DNA from: Nautilus pompilius
Taxonomy: Eukaryota; Mollusca; Cephalopoda; Nautilida; Nautilidae
Direction of reading: 5' to 3'
DNA: 64,000 nucleotides
Assembly (NCBI GenBank): GCA_018389105.1
Contig: JACATO010001426.1
Span: 959,206 to 1,023,205 of the forward strand
Each line of letters begins with the position of its first letter. Position 1 is the stretch's first letter. The notes under the pieces are model-generated. The model had not been told where the DNA came from. It did no database searches and saw only the letters and a program-made list of their open reading frames with translations. Both the position numbers and the translations under genes were made by a program. Shown here piece after piece: positions 12,101 to 27,100 of this stretch.

Positions 12101-15100
12101 AAATGTAATTCATGTAGGTATTTAGATTTTTTTGTTTAATTTCAAATTTTAAATCATTAAATAATAAATATTTAATTCCATTATTGTTTCTCTGGAATAA
12201 TGGTGTTTCAAATATAAATTTAAGAAATACTTTGCATGCATTGAAAGATAAGCAAAATTATTGATAACAAGCATTTAAATTGTAAGAAATAATAATGATG
12301 TAGAGTGTAGAACCGTTCTTGATCAAATGATTTTGAGTATCTGCCATGATCTGTTTACAGCTTGTTCACCTGGGAGCTATGGAGCCAATTGTACAAGCAG
12401 GTGTGAGAATTGTAAAAATGGCAGCTGTAATCACATCAGCGGCCATTGTACTGAGGGATGTATACCTGGATTTGTTGGTGACAAATGTAATTCATGTAGG
12501 TATTTAGATTTTTTTGTTTAATTTCAAATTTTAAATCATTAAATAATAAATATTTAATTCCGTTATTGTTTCTCTGGAATAATGGTGTTTCAAATATAAA
12601 TTTAAGAAATACTTTGCATGCATTGAAAGATAAGCAAAATTATTGATAACAAGCATTTAAATTGTTAGAAATAATAAGGATGTAAAGTGTAGAAGCTTTC
12701 TTCATAAGAAGATTTCTGAGTATCTGTCATGATCTGTTTACAGCTTGTTCACCTGGGATCTATGGAGCCAATTGTACAAGCAGGTGTGAGAATTGTAAAA
12801 ATGGCAGCTGTAATCACATCAGTGGGGACTGTAGGGATGGATGTATACCTGGATTTGTTGGTGACAAATGTGATCATTGTAGGTATTTAGATTTTTTTAA
12901 ATGTTTAAAATGTAAAATAATTAAATGGTAAATATTTATTGTTGTTTTCCTTTGCTCTTATAATGTTTATAAAGTAAATTTTAAAATTAATACGATTACA
13001 TTAAAAGAGAGAGGTAAAAATGTTTATAACAAGCATTTAAATTGTAAGAAATAATAATGATGTAGAGTGTAGAACCGTTCTTGATCAGAAGATTTTGAGT
13101 ATTTGTCATCATCTGTTTACAGCTTGTTCACCTGGGAGCTATGGAGCCAATTGTACAAGCAGGTGTGAGAATTGTAAAAATGGCAGCTGTAATCACATCA
13201 TTGGTAACTGTACTGAGGGATGTATACCTGGATTTGTTGGTTACAGATGTAATAAAAGTAGGTATTTAATATTTTAATACTTCAAGTTTAAAATGTACAG
13301 ATGTGAGGAAATTCTGTTAACTTTGCTGTCTCTTGCTCTTTCTCCCCCTAAAATATAAATGTCTAATGATAATAACCACGAGTTTGATAAGCTGACTAAT
13401 ATACATATTACATCCTGCCCAAGTGGTTCATTTGGACAAGAATGTGTCATCAAACTGACAGGTGTGACCACATCACTGGAAGCTGTGATGAGGGCTGTAA
13501 ACCCGGTTTTGTTGATGACAAGTGTATAGTCAGTATGTACCTGGTTTTTTACTTAGTGTCAATGCAGAATTTAACTTAAATGACTAGAAATTAACAGAAA
13601 TTCTACTTGTTGTTCGTGTTTCTCTTATTTAAGATATTTTACAAATTATTATTTATGTACAGCATAATTTATATAATTTTTGATGCTCACTTCGTTCTAA
13701 ACTCACAGTTCCACTGTAGACCGGAGACTGACTTATCAACATACGTCAGTCATCTACTGATGAACGCCATTAGTTTAGAATAAATGTACTTCAATAATGA
13801 TTTTACACTGTTTCCCATTATAACTATGGTGACTGACACCTGCTTACATCCGATACCTAAATTAAAGGTAGAATATTGACTGAGTGAAATAAATGCAAAA
13901 ACTCATAGTGCAGTAGTAATTAACATATATTACATTACTGCCCCAGGAGGAATTATTTATGTCTGCTGTCTGGTCTACTTATCCTTTGATTTTTCTGCTT
14001 CTGTTAAATTTTGACAGATTGAAGAATTTCAGGGCATGATGGCACTATCTGAGCCATACAGGTGTAACAATGGATGGCCTGGCTCCCAGAGAGTCCAGCA
14101 CAAACTAGATCCCTTCATTGCATCTTCACTGCTACAGCTTTCTGAATTTTCTATTTTTCTTTTTGTCCATTAAATAAAGGATAGAAAAACTAAATTCTTG
14201 TCCATGTGTATGGAAAGAAAAAATTAGTTATTAATATTTAAGGCAATTGCTGTGTTTTAATTTCAAAAATGTTCTCGATTTTTCTTTAAATCAGATTATG
14301 AACGACATCGAAGAAAGTCATAAATTTAGTAAGTGTCCCTTTTTGTAACTAAAAATGGCCAATCAGAAATTACATGTGAACAGCTGGGTTTGTTTATACT
14401 GGAGGAGTCACTGGCTGGACATCATTCCAACTTTTATGTAGTGAGCAGTGTAACCTGGTGTCAAGTAATAATATCTGAGGGGACCAGACCCACATTTTAC
14501 AGGTACCCTGAAATCCTAGTATAATCCTTTGTTTTTAGATGTGAGAAGAAGCCAGAAGCCCAGAGGGAACTCATACAGCTGGCTTTTGAAGGAGAGAGAG
14601 AAAGAGGAGAAACCCTGCCAGTGCAGTGCATCAAACTGGCCATCGTAAACTTGCTATAATCAAAGTTGAAACTACAGAGAATCAATGTGAAGATACACAA
14701 CTTATCCTCTCTGCTGGTGTGAAAGAATAGATCCTCCCTAACAGAAGAGTATTTGCATTTAAGTTAAATATGCGATGCATTATAACACAAAGCAGAAGAA
14801 AGTAAATTCCAGAACTCTGCTTTGAACTAATGTTTTCTAAGCTTTGGTAATTGTCTGGAAGGGCAGTTCTGGTCGTTGCTTCACTGGTTGCCAGATAACG
14901 GTAGCATTGTCGTCATTTCAAACCATGGAAAATCTATGCAATTGCAGAAGTTCTAAGAACAAAGAAATTAACTGTTAATATGTAACTTAGCCTCATCAGA
15001 TGTCTTTACATAAGTAATAATTAAAAACTAATTTGGTGTGATCACATAGGGAATAAATCGGTTTATTCTGACACAGGAATAAAGTTATTATAATTTTTCA

Positions 15101-18100
15101 AAATATACATTGTTAGTTTAGTTTTAAACATTTTATAGAAATTGGTCAGGCCTGTACTTTGGAGAACTATGAGAAAAACTTGTTTATGAAAATTGCAGTG
15201 ATCAAAAATATAAACTTTTACCAAAAACTCAAAAATCTTTGAAATTCTCAATCATATTTTATAAATATTGTATAAACTTTCAATCTTTTTGGATTGGTCT
15301 TAAATTGAGGGGCATGGAGTAATATCTACCATAATACAGTATTTTTGGCTGCTTAAAGTCTGAAAAATCATAAGTCTTGACACAAATCAATACAAAGATA
15401 TCACAATAAATACCTAGACATTTACCACAGATATGAGAAGCCACTTTTTAGTTTGTTTGTTTATTTTTTAAAAATTTCAGTTGGATTTTATTGCTATGGT
15501 AACTGCCAATATACAAGAAATATAATTCATGGTGGTATAAATGAACTAGAAGTCCATGTCTTCTTGAACCTTGTCTAAAGTTTGATTAATTTCATACCCA
15601 AGCACATCACCTACCTACACTGACAACCTTAAATGTGGACTCACCAATGAAACACCTCAGGAAGATATATCGATGATGAGATCAGAGTTTTGATTCACTG
15701 TAACCCATTTTATCATGTGCAGATTTTCTAGGTGTCATAAACAAATATAGATGTAAGTAATTTCATTTATAAATTATCTGCCCATGGCTCAGACCCATAC
15801 CAGAGAAATGAATAGTTGAAGTGGTTCCCTGAATTGCCTTTCTCCAAAAATGTGGGAATGCTACTAAGGCCCTACTAGAACTCTTCATTTCCAGATGTGG
15901 GAGGAAGCCCATGTGATCCACTGGTGGAGAAGAGTGAGTAGAATCTATGTGAAAGGGGTGAGCCAAACCAAGCCTGAGCCAACTAGGATTTGAACTTAGG
16001 TTCTCAGACTCAGCAGACTACTACTGGACTACTACACTGTCCACACACAACTGTATTTACTAATAAACTGATTATATCTTAAATATGGGATATTCTATTT
16101 GTGAGTCAACAGTATGACTGCAAGTGTATCAATATGGTTATAATGTGACCAATAGGAACAGTTAGAAGACAGGGAGATAACTGTATGAAGATCTTCCTTA
16201 CAGCATTGGAAAGGCAGTAGTTGCATCCCTTATTTGCTAAACTTATGATATCACTGCAAAAAAAAAAAAAAAAAACGCTCAGAAATTCCCTTTATTTCAG
16301 TTGTACTTCATCTTTGAATCATGGGAAATGTGAGATGTCACAAGAATCTGTAGTAAGTTGAGAATTATGGGTTGTGGTCAGAAGTTTAGTTGTATGTATA
16401 GAGTTGCTATTAAATCAACTAAAAGTTAAGTAAAGGCCAACACTACAAAATTTTTAATAAAAGAAAAAAGGTCTGAAGTGAAAACTGCAAATTTGCAGCA
16501 AAAATTACTACAAGAGTGCACACGTAAAACTTTAAATGAGCACAATCTGTGACTGGAATACTTTTTTTATTGTTCACATATAAATACAGAAAATCTGTAA
16601 ATTCTCATTTTGATGTTGGCTGTTTTGTTCCCCATCATCAAAAGATGGTGTATCTCAAACACTGCAGCTCCATTTGGATCTACTGAAGGATGGCAAAGCT
16701 AAGCCAGGGTTCTGTAGTAACAGAAGAGCAACCAAGATAGTTGTATACACCAAGACCAATACAGCTTTTACAGTCAGCATCTTTCAGAGATTAGGGAAAA
16801 ACTCATCTTGCAGTTCTCTTACAATTTTAACAGCTCAAATCAAAATCTGTAACAAAAACTTAAATTTGATGAAAAAGCAGGACATTTAATATCGTTTATA
16901 AATCTTTAATTTCAGGAAATAACAAATATCTAATGTTAAAGAAACAACAAACTTTCGTCTCTATGACAGTAGGATGAGTCAAGATTCTAGTTATAACATC
17001 TCTCTTAACAAAAGGAATCAATTTTTCTTCCTTTTTTTCAGAGGCAGTTCCAAATTTAAATAAAGATGTCATTGTGAAGATAATAGGGCCTGTTCTGGTC
17101 ATAATTGGATTACTGATTGCTGTTGGTCTGATTCTCTTGTGGAGGTAACAATTTCATGATTTCCCCATAAACTGTACAGTGATGCAGTGCCATCAACAAA
17201 ACTGGGAATCTCTGATTCTGACAGCTGTAGCAGCAGCCCATACATACTGATCAACTGTCAGACTGGACAGGCTTCGTCATACACTAAATCACTATAACAG
17301 AGATTGTATTGTGCCTGAGTATTTGAAGTTTCCAACCAAATAAATCTACCTCCCCTTGGAGCTTTAGAAAGAATTTTGTCTGTATCCCTAACTCATCTTG
17401 CATTACATTCAGTTAAAAGTTCTGAAAATTCCTTCCTGAAGATCCCCTTCATCATCATCATCATCATCATCATGAGGTGCCATTCTTGATCTTAGGGTCA
17501 GTCTAGGATCATTTTAGTTGTTCAAGATAGACTAGGGAGAGAGAATGGTGGACTCCCATAATTCCTCCATGACAGTTGTTGAAGGGGACATTAACTGGGG
17601 CCTCAAGTTTAGTAGACCAGTAGCCTAACCAGCAGCCCACCTGCTGAAGATCCTACAAGGTCAATATCTTTCACTGCCCTTTATACAATACATTTAATGG
17701 TTACTTAGTATTGTGCATTTTTGACTTTATTTCTTTGTTCTCCTCCAGGAAAAAATCCTCAGAAGTTTCTGGAATTAAAGCAACAAAACTTGAAGATGAC
17801 GACTTCAATGGAACTATTCCCTTAAAACCAGGTAATTATTTATCCCTCCCTCTCCCTTTTCTAGTAAAAAAGCTGACACTTTCATGAGTAATGTTGATGA
17901 TTTTAACCCTAATCTTACTCCCAATTTTACCTCAAAAAATTATTTTCCTAGATAAGTCTGAGAACGAACCGACAAAGTAGTAATAGTAGCGGTCATGTCT
18001 AGGGTATGTTTACCTTCTGTTACTTTGTTGAGAGCAGTTGTTTGTTCATCTGAGAATGAAGATAGGTCCAGACATCAGGAAGAGAGCATTTCACCTAAAC

Positions 18101-21100
18101 ACTGATGAAGATAACTAATATCATAGAAGTGGAGATAAAGGGGCAAACATCATCACAACAGCATCACCAATAAATCTCTGCAGATGTAGTAGTAACAGCA
18201 GCTCTGTTCTGTTTGTGCTGCTGAGAATTAACATTAAAGCAGCTCTTCCATCAGCGGTGCTCGTTCATGGGTAATGACTTTCTTTGTTTTCTAACTTTAA
18301 ATCATCTTTTCTTTTTTTTTAATTTAGAAATCTGAGGAAATAAGTTTACAAATGAAACTGTTAGCAAAATATAATGTGGTTCTTAGAGTAAAGGGCTCTC
18401 ACCTTCTGCTTAACCCTCTTTATACCAGACCAGTTTTTACCTTACTCATTACACCACCAGCCTCCAGGTGGTGTTTGTGTTGAACTAGCTGCATATTTAG
18501 ATGAATACAGTCATGATGTAAAATGTGGGATGGGAGGAAGGTACTGTGTTACAGTTCCTATGGCTCATCCTGTGCTGAGGAATATGGCAACATTTTGCAA
18601 TTTTTTATATTCAATCATCAATGGGCCTAAAAATTTGAAAGTATAACCACTTTTATATTTTAACAAATGAAAATTAATTCACACATACCTAGTGGTCATA
18701 AATGCTGGACTCTCCACTGAAATTATCTTTATTTTATGTGAGTAAGTATAATTAGCACTTACCTGTATGACTGTTAAAAGTGTATACATGAAACATCGTT
18801 TCACAGTAAGTTGTTAATGTTGGAGCTTTGATCACACTTACAGCTTGTTTTCATCAAAATATTTTCTGGGATATTCTATTGGAGAGTCCACATTTATGGC
18901 AGCCAGTGTATTTGTATATAGACCATAGTTTTGAAGTGTTTTTTAAATGTTTTTGTTGTTTTGTTTTCAGTTAAATCAGACGATGAGAATATGGATGAAA
19001 ATATATATTCCAATGATACTCTAATTCCTGTTCAGAAATTTGAAGATTATTTTCTCAAGAAAAATGCCATTCCTCAAGCCTTTAGTACTGAATTTGAGGT
19101 ATTTATGACATTTATTATTATTAGCAGTACTGAGTTGTGTTAACTAGTGGTGTAATAACTTACAGCTGAGTTGGCAGTTTCAGAAATGTATTCACTTGAT
19201 GCTGATTTAATGTAAGCATCACAATCGCACCATTACTTTCATTTTTAATACAAGTCACAGCCACTGAGCCGTGATGAGTGACACTCGCTCACCTTAACAG
19301 ACTGGAGGAGTAGAAATGCAACTGAAAATGATACTGCTGCAAAATATAAAAAGTCTAACAAAGAACAGAAAAGTGATTTATCAACAAATTGGCCAAAAGC
19401 CCCCTGATGGCACCAGTTTCTCCTGAGGCAACAAATCTGATTAATATTTTACTGATCTGCAATACTTTGAGAGCCAAAAATGTACCAACTGAAGCTGAAT
19501 GTGCAGACTCGATTGCACTGCTTGTGGAAGATGCAAACAGATGATGATACCTCCAGATGTACTGTAGCAACTATAAACTCAGGTACTGACATCAAAACTG
19601 TAGAGTAGGGATTGAGACAGAGTGGTTGGCTGACCAGTGCACAACCAATTGGTCCTCCCTCTCTCTCTCAAGGAGTCAGCCAGCCATAACCCCACCTCAG
19701 ACACGTCCCTGTATGTACAATCATATCAAAGGTCACTACCAGGAAATTTGAGGATTTCTTTATAAACTGAACAGTTGGATGTTTCAGAACTTACACAAAA
19801 ACATTTTTTTTATCATTCGCGACTTTACTTGTTTCATTCCCCAACTTGTTACCATGGAGATCTAAAAAGGAGCAAACTGCTCTTAGCTGAGTTAGAAAGA
19901 TGCTGGAGGATGTTTCTGGTCCTGGCTTTTGATTTTGTTTTGTTTTCATACAGCAGATTTGCCCTTTAACCCTTCCCCACCAAAACACTGACATCTTCTC
20001 TGTAAATAAAATGGAGAAAACCTTTTCAAACACAGACTTTGTTTTTTATTTTTCTGTTATACTTCTAACCAGAACCTCCCTAAGGGTCTTCTTGCCCCCT
20101 GCAAAGCAGCTTTAAGGGAAGAAAACCTGGTGAAGAACAGATACAAGAACATGTATGCATGTAAGTAAAGTCCTCAGCTTTTGTTTACTGCTCCTGTCGT
20201 CTGTATTCAGACAAAAAGTCTCCAGGATCCACTTAGTCGTGTCACTGGCAGACTAGTAGCTACCTACTGATAACTGTAATCATTAGCGCTGACATTACCT
20301 GCATAATGTCTGCTGCTGTCTTATCTTATATATACGCAGCTCTTTGGTGCGTGAAGTGTGAAGTTATGTTTATTATTTATTTTAAATCAGATGTTTTGTT
20401 TTTTAAGTTTTAATTAATTCATTTTTTAACTTTTAATGTATTAATTTTTACTGCAGCTTAAAGGCTGGAAGAGACTGTGATGAGCTGCATCTCCTGATGT
20501 TGTGATGTCATTATATTATTATTATATTATTATTATTATTTTATTATTATTATTATTATTTATTATATTTATTGTTGTTGGTGTTTTTAAGAAACTTGTG
20601 TTTACCGACTTCCTCCTTTTTCTGTTACCGTAGATGATCACTCCCGAGTTGTCCTGGATACCAGTGACGGCTTCTCCGACTACATCAATGCCTGCTATGT
20701 AGATGTGAGTTATTTTGCTATCGATGAGTGCACGTCTCTGCTGTCAGTGTGCCAGCAAAATTTCCTGTTCATCCAACCATGTGTACAAATCTAACCAGAC
20801 AGGGCAGCAGAAATCTGTTGTTATTTAAATCTACAAGCAAATCTCCTTATTATATTTATTACCTGATGTGTGATACAGACTGACAGTTTCCTAAATCTTT
20901 TTCTCTCCCTATTTTGAAGACTTTTTGGGGTCTATCTGTGGGTAACTTTCATTATTTAGTTTAAAGAAACATCTTTGACAAAAATAAGTTGACTAGTTCT
21001 TCTTTAATTTTCTGTTCATAATAAAAGTATTATTTTGACAGTCGACAGATCTTTTTTTAATAAAATATTTAAATTTAATGCAAGTATGTAATAAAACTGC

Positions 21101-24100
21101 TACAGATACAGTTGATTTGTAGTTTTATCTGGTGTAGAACATTTAAAATATTACTTGATATCCCATATATTTTACGCAACCAATTTAATGCGGTGTCACA
21201 GAGAAAATCTCAATGCCGATAACTTCTTGAACAGCTGTTTACTTACCTTAGTCAAGTCAGGGAGGCAAGGAAAATATAATTTTATATGAAGACTCAAAAT
21301 ATCAGATAACTTTTGGTGTTGAATGAGAACAGAAATACAAAGGTATACAACAATAAGTGCATTTTAATAAAGCATTAGAAACTAACTAATATTTGTAAAA
21401 ACAGTATCATAGTATATTCATCTGATTTTGCAACAAAATACATCTGATTGCAGACATTCTTATTAATGGCTAGGAGGAATAGAGCGCTGCTGTACTATAG
21501 TATATAAACTTGTAGATGCTTCCTGGGAAAAGAAATCAAAATGCATTTGTAGCCATCACCATTCTAAAAACATCTGAAATAGATGAGGCTGTAAAATTAA
21601 GTAGATAATATTATGTAAAGATGGGTTTTAATCTACTTTATTGTCTCAGTATAAAAGACATTCTGATGGTTTTACAGATATCTGGAGTATTCACTTAGGG
21701 AAAAAAGCTACAGAAATTCTCAGCCAACAGTACATAAAGCAGGTCTGTCAAATCTCCCCTACCCCACGTTTTTTAATCTCACAGCGGGCTTATTTTGATG
21801 TTGGCTTGTTTGTTAGTTTTCCCATTTCTCCTTTCTCAACACAGTCAGTCATGTTTAGTAACATCGGAAATTTTAATGCTCACTTGCATGGGATCACAAT
21901 GAATTGTGGATACTGACATATCAGAATTTTTTTGAATGCATAGGCAGTCAGTTCAAACTTAGAACTTTAAACTGGCAAGAAAGCAACTTCTTGGGAAAGA
22001 TAAGGCACTCGTAACATCTGAGAAGTTATCATACAATTTTGAATTTTAAGTATCCTGGCAAAATGGTAAGGACTCTGTTGAGAATGAATTGGAAAGCATA
22101 AAAGAAAGATGTTTATTTCCTTGCTCATGTGTGAAATTTAAATGGCAGCAGATGGCTGGTGGCAAGGACTTGACATTGAACTGAGGGACACCGAGATCTG
22201 ACAAAATGAAGAGACAGGAATCAAAATGAAAATATCTATTATGAGTAAATTATAGATTAGAAATCTCCAGGTTTAGTGTTGCAATGCCATGCCTACAACT
22301 TACTTACTGCCAAGATGTTTGGTGCCATTTAGCAGTTCTTCAACTGGAACTAGGAAGAGGTAAAACTTTAGAATTAAAGCATGTGTTGATGCTGGAAATG
22401 GGTTAATTCATAAACAGTGTCACGGTCTGTCATTGAAGAAGAGGCGAATTTTGTAGAATCACAAACCTGTTGTTTGCTTGTCTGGTCAGTATTGTCTTAT
22501 TTGACATCTCCACGATGCGCATCAGGTAAATTTGTGAGTAAAAATGACAGACTGAAGAACTTTGAGCAAAGGTTTACCTGAGTTGTTCACACACCTACCT
22601 TTTCCTTAGTAATGCTGTCCAAAGTTTTAAAGCTCTGATCATTTTATTGATTTGTTTAAAGTTTATATTTAGTAATTTTTGTGTCTGCATGTACAGTATG
22701 TTTGTGAACTTAAAAAAAATTATTTCAGGGTTACTACAAACCTCGACATTACATTGCATCTCAAGGTAAGAAATTTTCTTTCTTAAGTTTTTATACTTAA
22801 TTTGAAAAAAATTACAAAATCTTGTTGAAGGTTTCTTAATAAGTAGAGAGCACCTGGTGCAACAAAATAGGGTCCAAGCAGCAAAGAGGGTAACTGGCCA
22901 CCCAACCATATTATGTTTTGGTCATATCTAGATGATTCCTGATTAATCATTCTGGCCATCCTCTTTCAAGGAGGGAAGGAAACCTATCATGATGCTGCTG
23001 ATGATGATTGGGCTGACAAATTTAAATTAACTTCATTTTTTTCTTTTTTGTTGTCTCTCAAGATTAATTGCTGTTTGTATTTTGAAAGAGTAGTCCTTTC
23101 TCTGGACCCCATTCAGCAATAGCAGCACTTTCAGCTCCGTAATAAACAAAAAGCTGTGTCTGCCTCAGGTAGATTCATTAAAATCCTTTATATATCTCAT
23201 TCATTAAAACTATCTGTTTACCTGTTTCACCTCTTTCACCTACTGATAACTCTTAATAGTGATGTTTGTATACATTGATAGATCACTATAAGGTGTGTGC
23301 ATATATGTAGTTTTATAAAACTCCATAAACCCCTAATATATGTAAATTGTGTGCTGAAGAGGAAAATACTCCATACATTAATGACCTGCACAAAGATTTA
23401 AGTCACTTTTGTGGTATCCCTCCAAGTAAAGTAGATGATAGAATATATAAATGATTAGACCCCTGAATACATTAAATATTTCAAACACATTAATCTTTTT
23501 TGGATCACCTGCACAGCAGCTTCAATCATTCTGCAAATGATGTCACCCTTTGTTTTGATTTCTAATTTTTATATGAATTTCATCACAGATTTTAAATATT
23601 AGATTTTTTTTTTACTTATGTGTAATAAATCATATTTTTTGATGTGTGTAGCTTATCATCTGTTGACAGGAGCAACAAAGGCCAATATTATTGACTTCTG
23701 GAGAATGATATGGCAGGTGAACTCCAGAAAGATAGTGATGGTAACACACCTCTTTGAATCTGGAAAGGTGAGTTCCTGAGTTCCATTTCGAAGGGTTAAC
23801 TCACACTATAATACCTCACTTATAATGGTATGCCTTGATAAATGAGGTGCCCTCATAAGTGAGGTATTACAGTACTAATGACGTTTTAGGAAAATAATCA
23901 CTTGTCTAGTGTGAAAAAAGCCATTAAAAGGCTTGGATATTCACAGTGGAAGAAACACCATTTAAAATTTTTTTATTGCTGTTAATTAAAACTTCTCTTT
24001 TAAATGATTTGCTTACAGAGAGAAAATTAAATGTTTGTTCTATAAAATTATTTACAGATTTACTACCTTTGAGTTTATACAAAACATGTATGGAATAGTG

Positions 24101-27100
24101 TAATGAAGAGATAAAGACATTTTAAAAATTGGCATCTTCTTGATGGCGCCTTCTTTTAATTCATTCATAACTTACTTCACAAAGCATCTGGGATGTAACA
24201 ATTGAGAATGTTTCAGAGCTACTGGTATAAAGATTCTCTCCAACAGAGCAGAAATATTTCAACAATATCTGGTAACTAAATAGTAGCGGCACTTACATCC
24301 ATAATATCAGGACAGGCAAGATGAAGAACTGGGTTGGTTCATTGTCACAACTTGGAAAAGTTACCTTTGGCTGGGGAGAGAGACTCTCATTTATCAGATA
24401 TTCATACACCAGAGTCAAGTTGGTCTGTTTATGGCTGTTCTGTTGTTTCAGCAAAAATGTCTAAAATACTGGCCGGATGTTGGGCAGGAAAACACATACG
24501 GCTTCTTTGTAGTGCGCTGCCTCCATGAAGAACTTTACGCCAGCTTCGTCATGAGAATTTTAGAAGTCTCCAAGGTAGGTGGTTGTCTTTGGCAGGATGG
24601 TAATTTTCTTCATGGTTTTATAATTCCATTTTCTGTGGACCGATGGAGCAGCTGAGTTAATAACAGCTTTTATCACGAATTTGGAATTCTGCTCAAAAGA
24701 TTTTCAGACCCTCACAAACACAGTGAGGACTACCTCCCCCAATCATCAGCTGAGCTCCGCCCTGGAACTCTCAGGGAGGGGAGTCCACAGCCTTTCACTG
24801 TATCGTTTAGCTATCCTTAACCTTCCGCCAAATCCACACAAAGCTGCCTTCCCCTGCTCACCCTACCCTCTGGAAATAAACTTGTTTCAGCTCCCTTCCA
24901 CTGAGGCCAGCCACTCTCCGCAAGGTGCACAGTGATGCAGCAGGGAAACCTCGATGCCCTAATTCAAATGGCAGTCCCCTACACTCCTATCCATTTTCAC
25001 ATATTCCTGTACTGGCTGCCCATCTTTCATGTACCAGAAGTGTGCCCTCCTTCCAAGCAGCATCCTCTCCACCTCTCCATACACATCCATATTGGGATTG
25101 GGTTGTATATGGACGATGTATGTTGGGTCTTCACTTCTTACTAATCAGCCACCATCTCCTTTCTTTCCCCTACCCTCACTGAAGCTTCTTGTGTAACAAA
25201 CCTCACTCCTCCTTTGGACCCTCTGCCATTGGCTGCTTCTACCGGTTCTCCAGGTAATAAATCAGTAAACTGGGTTTGATTATAAACTAACTTCATATTG
25301 TTGATGATTGTATCTAAAATAACAAGTTCTAGGAAAGCCACCATTTGTCCAAACCTGCAATTTTATTCCTTGAAAATATGGTGTTGGCTTTACATATTAA
25401 CATCAGTAGTGTTGTCATTGTTACTGCACAGGTGAAAAGTGTTCTGCCATGAATAGTGAGCTAAAATAAAGGGTTTTGGCAGAGTTTCTCACAAAGATGA
25501 TGCATGTCTTAGTACAAAGATTTCTCTGTGACTGAAAAACATGGACGGTGAGTCTGAAACCAGGTAGGCTGCACTGGTAGACTTCAGGAGCGGTTGTGTT
25601 GGCTGATGCCTCAACTCTTCTGTCCTTACATCGACTTATGCCGATATTATCTGGTGAGGATTCCCATCTCCTGGTTGAAGAGTTGCCTTTCTTGTCCTCA
25701 ACCCATCAGCGTCATTGTATTTCCAGGAACCTCAGGAAATGGGACTTTAAGGCCCCATTTATTAGGGTTTTCCCCCCTTTACTTGCTAAGGATAACAGAT
25801 TCTACAGAAATAAAACTTCAGGTGTGAGCTGTCCACCTGGTTTAGGTATACGAAGCATCAGTATACAGTGGTCAAGTTCTAACCACAACCTAGATAGCCA
25901 GAGGAATTCTGCTACACAGTGGATGATGGTGGTTCCAGCAAGTAGATAGGAATGTAAATCGTGGCTTACACCAGGCATTCTGTCAACTAAATGATTTCTG
26001 TGGCAGGGGCTCAGAAACTCAAACAGGTCTGAACTTCTAACAAACAAATGGAGTTTGCCAACTGAAACAGCCTAGTCTATAAAAAAAGGTGTTGCTGGAG
26101 AAAGAGATTCTCTGGAAAAGTACTGCACTATTTGTGTGTTTCTGTGCTGGTATTTCTGTAAGTTTAACAATTTGTCAGGATGGTGCTTTTCTTGTTTGCA
26201 TTTTCTCTCATTGTTGCTTCCATGTCTTTCTTTCTTTGCTTCCACTGATCTGTTTTGCCATTGGTACCTGGATTTTAACTAATTACAAATTCCAGCAAGG
26301 AGAAGAAGCCAGCCATCAGATCAAACAGTTCCATTTCATCGCCTGGCCAGATCACGATGTCCCAGAAAATGCCTACAACCTGGTAGATTTCAGAAACAAA
26401 GTCCATAGTGACACAACAACAAGCAATTCAGGACCAGTGGTGGTTCACTGCAGGTACTTCCTCGTTTTATACCTGTATATGTCATATAGGTTCAGTGGTG
26501 GTTCACTGCAGGTGCTCCTTGGATTTATCCTTACATTCAAGTTAATCATGGATTGTTCTTGAGTAGATCAGTTTAATAATTAAAGATAAAATCCTGTCTC
26601 TGAATTTGGCTGATTATTCTCAAAGCTCTAATGGCTGACCACAGGGACAATGGTAAAGAAATCATTTTTTAAATCAGTGCTGTCAAAGTCTTGAGAAATA
26701 TAAATGAGGTTCTAAATGTTTGCAGTTTGTTGTCCTATTCATCCATACAAGACACGGATGTGTGCGATAAATTTACAATTTTTATTTGGTGGAGGTTGGA
26801 TTTTATCTATAGTATTTCTGGTATAAACCTGGAGTACATGTTCAGATTTTTCTCTTTCTTGTCTCTTGGTGAGAAGTTGGTGAAGTTATCTGATGTTGTC
26901 TCGTTAAAACTGCTCTTCTAGTGCTGGTGTGGGCCGTACAGGCACCTTTATATTGGTGGACTATTTGTTGGATCATATTGGGAACGGTGAGCGTTATCTC
27001 GACGTGTTCACTACCGTATCAACGCTGCGAAACCAGCGGGTTCAGTTTGTCCAAACGCAGGTTAGTATTGCATGGATCTGAATATCTGGTCTGAAAGAGG

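Noticed and set aside
19622-19690. Imperfect inverted repeat ggttggctgac / gtcagccagcc
   Set aside because: Short with one mismatch and no clear element boundaries or target duplication; insufficient to call a MITE.
24681-25950. Cluster of overlapping frames in a PTP intron
   Set aside because: C-rich repeat-like sequence; the frames overlap on several strands and none resembles a known protein.
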